Of a DNA stretch of 64,000 nucleotides, positions 60,581 through 64,000 are shown one piece after another. The stretch covers positions 1,922,001 to 1,986,000 of the forward strand of contig NZ_CP019509.1 of the NCBI RefSeq assembly GCF_002002905.1, written 5' to 3'. The notes under the pieces are model-generated. The model was given only the letters and a program-made list of their open reading frames with translations, was not told the origin of the DNA and ran no database searches. Both the position numbers and the translations under genes were made by a program. Each line of letters begins with the position of its first letter. Within the stretch, counting starts at the first letter, position 1. The stretch comes from Aquaspirillum sp. LM1. Lineage in GTDB: Bacteria; Pseudomonadota; Gammaproteobacteria; Burkholderiales; Aquaspirillaceae.

Positions 60581-61501
60581 ATGGCGATTGATATTCCTGA
60601 CTCCCGGCTGACGCACCTGAAGCAACTTGAGGCCGAATCCATCCACATCATCCGTGAAGTGGCCGCCGAATTTGACAATCCGGTGATGCTGTATTCCATT
60701 GGCAAGGATTCTGCCGTCATGCTGCATCTGGCGCTGAAGGCGTTTTACCCTGGCAAGCCGCCGTTTCCGCTGCTGCATGTGGACACCACCTGGAAGTTTC
60801 GCGACATGATTGCCTTCCGCGACCAGGTGGTGAGCAAGAACGGCCTGAAACTGCTCACCCACACCAACCCGGTGGGGGCCAACGGTGAAGTCAGCCCGTT
60901 CAGCCACGGCAGCGCCAAGTACACCGACATCATGAAGACCGACGCGCTCAAGCAGGCGCTGGATCATTATGGCTTTGATGCCGCGTTTGGCGGCGCGCGC
61001 CGTGATGAAGAAAAATCCCGCGCCAAAGAGCGGGTGTACTCGTTCCGCGACAAAAACCACCGCTGGGACCCGAAAAACCAGCGTCCGGAATGGTGGAATG
61101 TGTACAACAGCCAGGTGAACAAGGGCGAGTCGATCCGGGTGTTCCCGCTGTCGAACTGGACCGAACTGGATATCTGGCAGTACATCTATCTGGAAAACAT
61201 TGAAATTGTGCCGCTGTACTTCTCGGCACCGCGCCCGGTGGTCGATCGTGACGGCCTGCTGGTGATGGTGGACGACGATCGCCTGCCGCTGAAGGAAGGC
61301 GAAGTGCCACAAACCCGTTCGGTGCGTTTCCGCACCCTGGGCTGTTACCCGCTGACGGGCGCGGTAGAATCCACCGCCGCCACCCTGCCGGAAATCATCC
61401 AGGAAATGCTGCTTACCCGCACCAGCGAGCGCCAGGGCCGCGCCATTGACCATGATCAGTCGGGGTCGATGGAGAAGAAAAAAATGGAAGGCTATTTCTA
61501 A
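60581..61501 (+). CDS. cysD: CysD, sulfate adenylyltransferase subunit 2
   Basis: 306 residues of the PP-loop ATP pyrophosphatase type: [19 protein letters not shown], with [19 protein letters not shown] and the C-terminal [11 protein letters not shown]. It makes APS from ATP and sulfate with CysN. The ATG at 60581 gives the conserved [17 protein letters not shown] start; in-frame starts upstream are unsupported. Forms an operon with cysN 87 bases later. The 234 bases upstream hold the promoter; no clear CysB site was recognised. Confidence 0.94.
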   Translation: MAIDIPDSRLTHLKQLEAESIHIIREVAAEFDNPVMLYSIGKDSAVMLHLALKAFYPGKPPFPLLHVDTTWKFRDMIAFRDQVVSKNGLKLLTHTNPVGANGEVSPFSHGSAKYTDIMKTDALKQALDHYGFDAAFGGARRDEEKSRAKERVYSFRDKNHRWDPKNQRPEWWNVYNSQVNKGESIRVFPLSNWTELDIWQYIYLENIEIVPLYFSAPRPVVDRDGLLVMVDDDRLPLKEGEVPQTRSVRFRTLGCYPLTGAVESTAATLPEIIQEMLLTRTSERQGRAIDHDQSGSMEKKKMEGYF

Positions 61502-61588
61502 AAGCCCGGCGCGCCTGACGCCACGCCATTTTCCGGATTGCCGCCGCCGCCCCACGCGGGCGACGGCCACACAGTAGAGAACCCGACC

Positions 61589-63025
61589 ATGTCACACCAG
61601 TCCGAACTGATTGCCAGCGACATTCTTGGCTATTTGAAACAACACGAAAACAAAGACCTGCTGCGCTTTATCACCTGCGGCAACGTCGATGACGGCAAAT
61701 CCACCCTGATTGGCCGCCTGCTGCATGATTCCAAGCTGATTTTTGAAGACCATCTGGCCGCGATTGCCAAAGACTCGCAAAAGTACAACACCACCGACCA
61801 GGACATCGACCTGGCCTTGCTGGTGGATGGCCTGCAGGCTGAGCGCGAACAGGGCATCACCATCGACGTGGCTTACCGCTATTTCAGCACCGAGCAGCGC
61901 AAGTTCATCATTGCCGACTGCCCAGGGCACGAGCAGTACACCCGCAATATGGCCACCGGTGCCTCCACCTGCGACCTGGCGGTGATTTTGATCGACGCCC
62001 GCCGTGGCGTGCAGACGCAAACCCGCCGCCACAGCTTTATTGTGTCGCTGCTGGGCGTGCGCCATGTGATTGTGGCGGTGAACAAGATGGATCTGGTGGA
62101 CTTCAGCCAGCAGGTGTTTGACGACATCCGCCGCGATTACCTGGCCTTTGCTGAAGGCTTGAACATTCCCGATATCCGCTTTGTGCCGATTTCCGCCCTG
62201 CGCGGCGACAATGTGGTCAGCGCCAGCGAGCGCGCGCCGTGGTACGACGGCCCAACGCTGATGGCCTTGCTGGAAAGCATTCAGCTGGAAAGCGACGCCC
62301 CGCTGGCGGCGTTCCGCCTGCCGGTGCAGTACGTCAACCGCCCGAACCTGGATTTCCGTGGCTTTTGCGGCACCATCGCCGCCGGCCACATCCGCCCTGG
62401 CGACACCGTGCGCGCCCTGCCCGGCGGCAAGAGCAGCAAGGTGAAGGCGATTGTCACCGCCGATGGCGAGCTGGACTATGCCCACGCCGGCCAGGCCATC
62501 ACCCTGACCCTGGAAGACGAAATCGACATCTCGCGCGGCGACATGCTGGTCAACGCCAGCGAAGCAGCACCGCAAGTGGCGCAAAACCTGAGCGCGCATC
62601 TGGTGTGGATGGACGAAACCCCGCTGCTGCTGGGCAAGGAATACCTGTTCAAGCTGGGCGGCAAGAAAGTGACTGGCCGCATCAGCGCCATCGAAGCGCG
62701 CATCGACGTCAACAGCCTGGAAGCCAGCGCTGCCAGCGAGTTGAAGCTGAATGAAATTGGCCGGGTACACGTCACCCTGAACGCCCCGGCGGCGTTTGAC
62801 GCCTACACCGACTGCCGGGGGACTGGTGGTTTCATTGTCATCGACCGCATCAGCAACGCCACCTCGGCAGCCGGCATGGTGATTGCTGCCCTGGCTGACG
62901 CCGGCCAACGCAGCGACGCTGACGAACTGGCCCGCCTGCGCGCCTTTGAGGTGGAACTCAACGCGCTGGTGCGCCGCTACTTCCCGCATTGGGAAGCGAA
63001 GGATATTGTCAGTAAGTTGGGTTGA
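61589..63025 (+). CDS. cysN: CysN, sulfate adenylyltransferase subunit 1 (GTPase)
   Basis: 478 residues. GTP-binding motifs: G1 [16 protein letters not shown]3 [14 protein letters not shown]4 AVNKMDLVD, then EF-Tu-like domains II and III. GTP hydrolysis drives APS formation by CysD. It has no CysC (APS kinase) fusion, so reduction probably goes via APS directly or a separate kinase. The ATG at 61589 fits the family start. Confidence 0.94.
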   Translation: MSHQSELIASDILGYLKQHENKDLLRFITCGNVDDGKSTLIGRLLHDSKLIFEDHLAAIAKDSQKYNTTDQDIDLALLVDGLQAEREQGITIDVAYRYFSTEQRKFIIADCPGHEQYTRNMATGASTCDLAVILIDARRGVQTQTRRHSFIVSLLGVRHVIVAVNKMDLVDFSQQVFDDIRRDYLAFAEGLNIPDIRFVPISALRGDNVVSASERAPWYDGPTLMALLESIQLESDAPLAAFRLPVQYVNRPNLDFRGFCGTIAAGHIRPGDTVRALPGGKSSKVKAIVTADGELDYAHAGQAITLTLEDEIDISRGDMLVNASEAAPQVAQNLSAHLVWMDETPLLLGKEYLFKLGGKKVTGRISAIEARIDVNSLEASAASELKLNEIGRVHVTLNAPAAFDAYTDCRGTGGFIVIDRISNATSAAGMVIAALADAGQRSDADELARLRAFEVELNALVRRYFPHWEAKDIVSKLG

Positions 63026-63125
63026 GCACGCCTGAGGGATTGGGGTATTTCAGCAAAGCGCATCCGGCCAGAAGGCCGGCTTGCCAAGCCTGGCCCAGAG
63101 GCGTTTTGATCCAGTGCGCGGCAAT

Positions 63126-63173
63126 CCCCGTCCTTCAGGGCGGGGAAGGATAGCGCGGATTGCGCAGCAATCC
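63126..63173 (+). repeat. Solo left-end-like paired hairpins of the TnpB element type
   Basis: Hairpin 1 CCCCGTCCTTCAGGGCGGGG (63126-63145), linker AAGGATAGCGC, hairpin 2 GGATTGCGCAGCAATCC (63157-63173). The linker is identical to that at 33483-33530, while the second stem has changed with compensatory pairs. No tnpB follows. The rest of 63026-63260 holds nothing else recognised. Confidence 0.72.
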
Positions 63174-63260
63174 TGTTTTTGGGTTTAGCGTGAAAGAGCC
63201 CACCACCAGGACGAGCGTCACCCTGGCCCGAAGGCCATGTAAAAAAACGCCCATGCAGAA

Positions 63261-64000
63261 TCAGGCGCTGGCTGGCGTGATAAAGCCAAATTTAGTCAGC
63301 GCCTTGATCCAGCGTGGGGCATTGCGCTGAACAGAGAGCGCCTCGTAATCCGTCGCGCAATCCCGGTAATGCTCGCGCCGCTTGAGCATGAAGAACAGCG
63401 TGCGCAGAATTTTGTGACCAATTGCAATAATGGCGCGTTTGTAGCCACGCCTGACCACAAGAGCCTGGAACTTCGACTTGAACACCGATGTGGTGCGACT
63501 GGCGGCATGCGCAAACTCGCACAGCAGGCGGCGCACATATGGGTTGCCCTTGCGGGTGTGGCCTGACTTGCGCTTGCCCGCCGACTCGTTGTTGCCCGGG
63601 CAAACGCCAACCCACGAAGCCAAACGATCTGCGCTGCCGAAGGCGCCCATGTCCGAGCCAATTTCCACCAACAGCATCGCCGCGCCGATCAGGTCAACGC
63701 CAGGGATCGTTTGCAGCAGCGCCAGCGTGCCCCGCTCGGATTCAAGCCCAGCCAGCAATCGGACGTCGAAGCGGTCGATCCTGGCTTCGATCTCCTCAAT
63801 ATGCTGCATCAGTTCGTCGAGCACGAAGCGGTGACTGGCGGTCAGATCGCCTTGTAGGGCATCGAAGATCTCCTCACGGCTGGCCTTCAGTCGGCGGCTG
63901 GCCAGGTTGATCACCTGCTGTGGGGCTTGCCCGGCGATGATCGCCTTGACCATGGCGCGGGCAGATTGCCCATGCAGATCGCTGACCACTACGCCAAGGC
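63261..64000 (-). CDS. IS110-family transposase (C-terminal part, 5' end beyond the window)
   Basis: The last ~246 codons; the frame continues past the window edge at 64000. The C-terminal IS110/IS116/IS902 domain is clear: LLQTIPGVDLIGAAMLLVEI, GSADRLASWVGVCPGNNESA, KRKSGHTRKGNPYVRRLLCE and a final RNAPRWIKALTKFGF. The N-terminal DEDD RuvC-like domain is outside the window except its last residues. The C-terminal Ser used in recombination lies near GNNESAGKRK. Intact to its stop. These elements use a bridge RNA from their noncoding ends. Confidence 0.9.
   Translation of the reverse strand, partial: LGVVVSDLHGQSARAMVKAIIAGQAPQQVINLASRRLKASREEIFDALQGDLTASHRFVLDELMQHIEEIEARIDRFDVRLLAGLESERGTLALLQTIPGVDLIGAAMLLVEIGSDMGAFGSADRLASWVGVCPGNNESAGKRKSGHTRKGNPYVRRLLCEFAHAASRTTSVFKSKFQALVVRRGYKRAIIAIGHKILRTLFFMLKRREHYRDCATDYEALSVQRNAPRWIKALTKFGFITPASA

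Overview
This 64 kb window is a stretch of bacterial chromosome with high GC content. Gene content and order (lptF divergent from pepA-holC, hpnCDE, nrdR-ribD, glyQ/glyS, hom-thrC, kdpFABCDE, cysDN, ubiB) point to a betaproteobacterium, most plausibly Neisseriales/Chromobacteriaceae. That placement is inferred from protein flavour and synteny and was not tested by a search.

Layout. 1-8.6 kb: end of lptF, pepA-holC, a frameshifted Rpn-family nuclease, a thermonuclease, a lipoprotein, an SDR protein and the squalene genes hpnC-hpnD-hpnE. 8.6-9.2 kb: tRNA-Ala, tRNA-Glu, tRNA-Ala. 9.2-24.9 kb: housekeeping genes (nrdR-ribD, an NhaD-type antiporter, gloA, ygjP-plsC-gmhB, glyS/glyQ, alaA, hom-thrC). 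25.1-28.5 kb: an AT-richer RTX lipase gene cut in two by an IS4-family element. 28.7-41.9 kb: RNA methyltransferases, a DEDDh-GIY-YIG nuclease, a TnpB element without TnpA, cobQ with a BtuF-like gene, a CDF metal exporter, an ECF sigma/anti-sigma pair, ubiB and an NlpC/P60 hydrolase. 41.9-50 kb: the complete K+ uptake operon kdpFABCDE, all on the minus strand, preceded by an unrecognised 33-codon membrane ORF. 50-55.4 kb: a GGDEF/EAL protein, ribB under an FMN riboswitch, and trpE. 55.5-59.4 kb: an integron-type gene cassette array without an integrase. 59.4-64 kb: an AEC transporter, cysD-cysN and the end of an IS110-family transposase.

The most notable part is the cassette array at 55.78-59.38 kb. 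A promoter-like sequence and a short attC-like site are followed by four same-strand cassettes separated by attC-type sites. The first encodes a secreted protein. The other three encode unrelated-looking proteins that each carry an R-x4-H motif typical of HEPN RNase-type domains. This may be a small defence or toxin island.

Small mobile DNA is layered over the window. A ~117-bp inverted-repeat element, with a core like the neisserial dRS3 repeat, occurs four times plus one decayed copy, and three copies sit exactly at the stop codon of a neighbouring gene. Paired hairpins like the left end of the TnpB element occur at three loci, and their second stem varies by compensatory changes. The IS4 element left an 11-bp target duplication, and its precise removal would restore a 664-codon RTX lipase.
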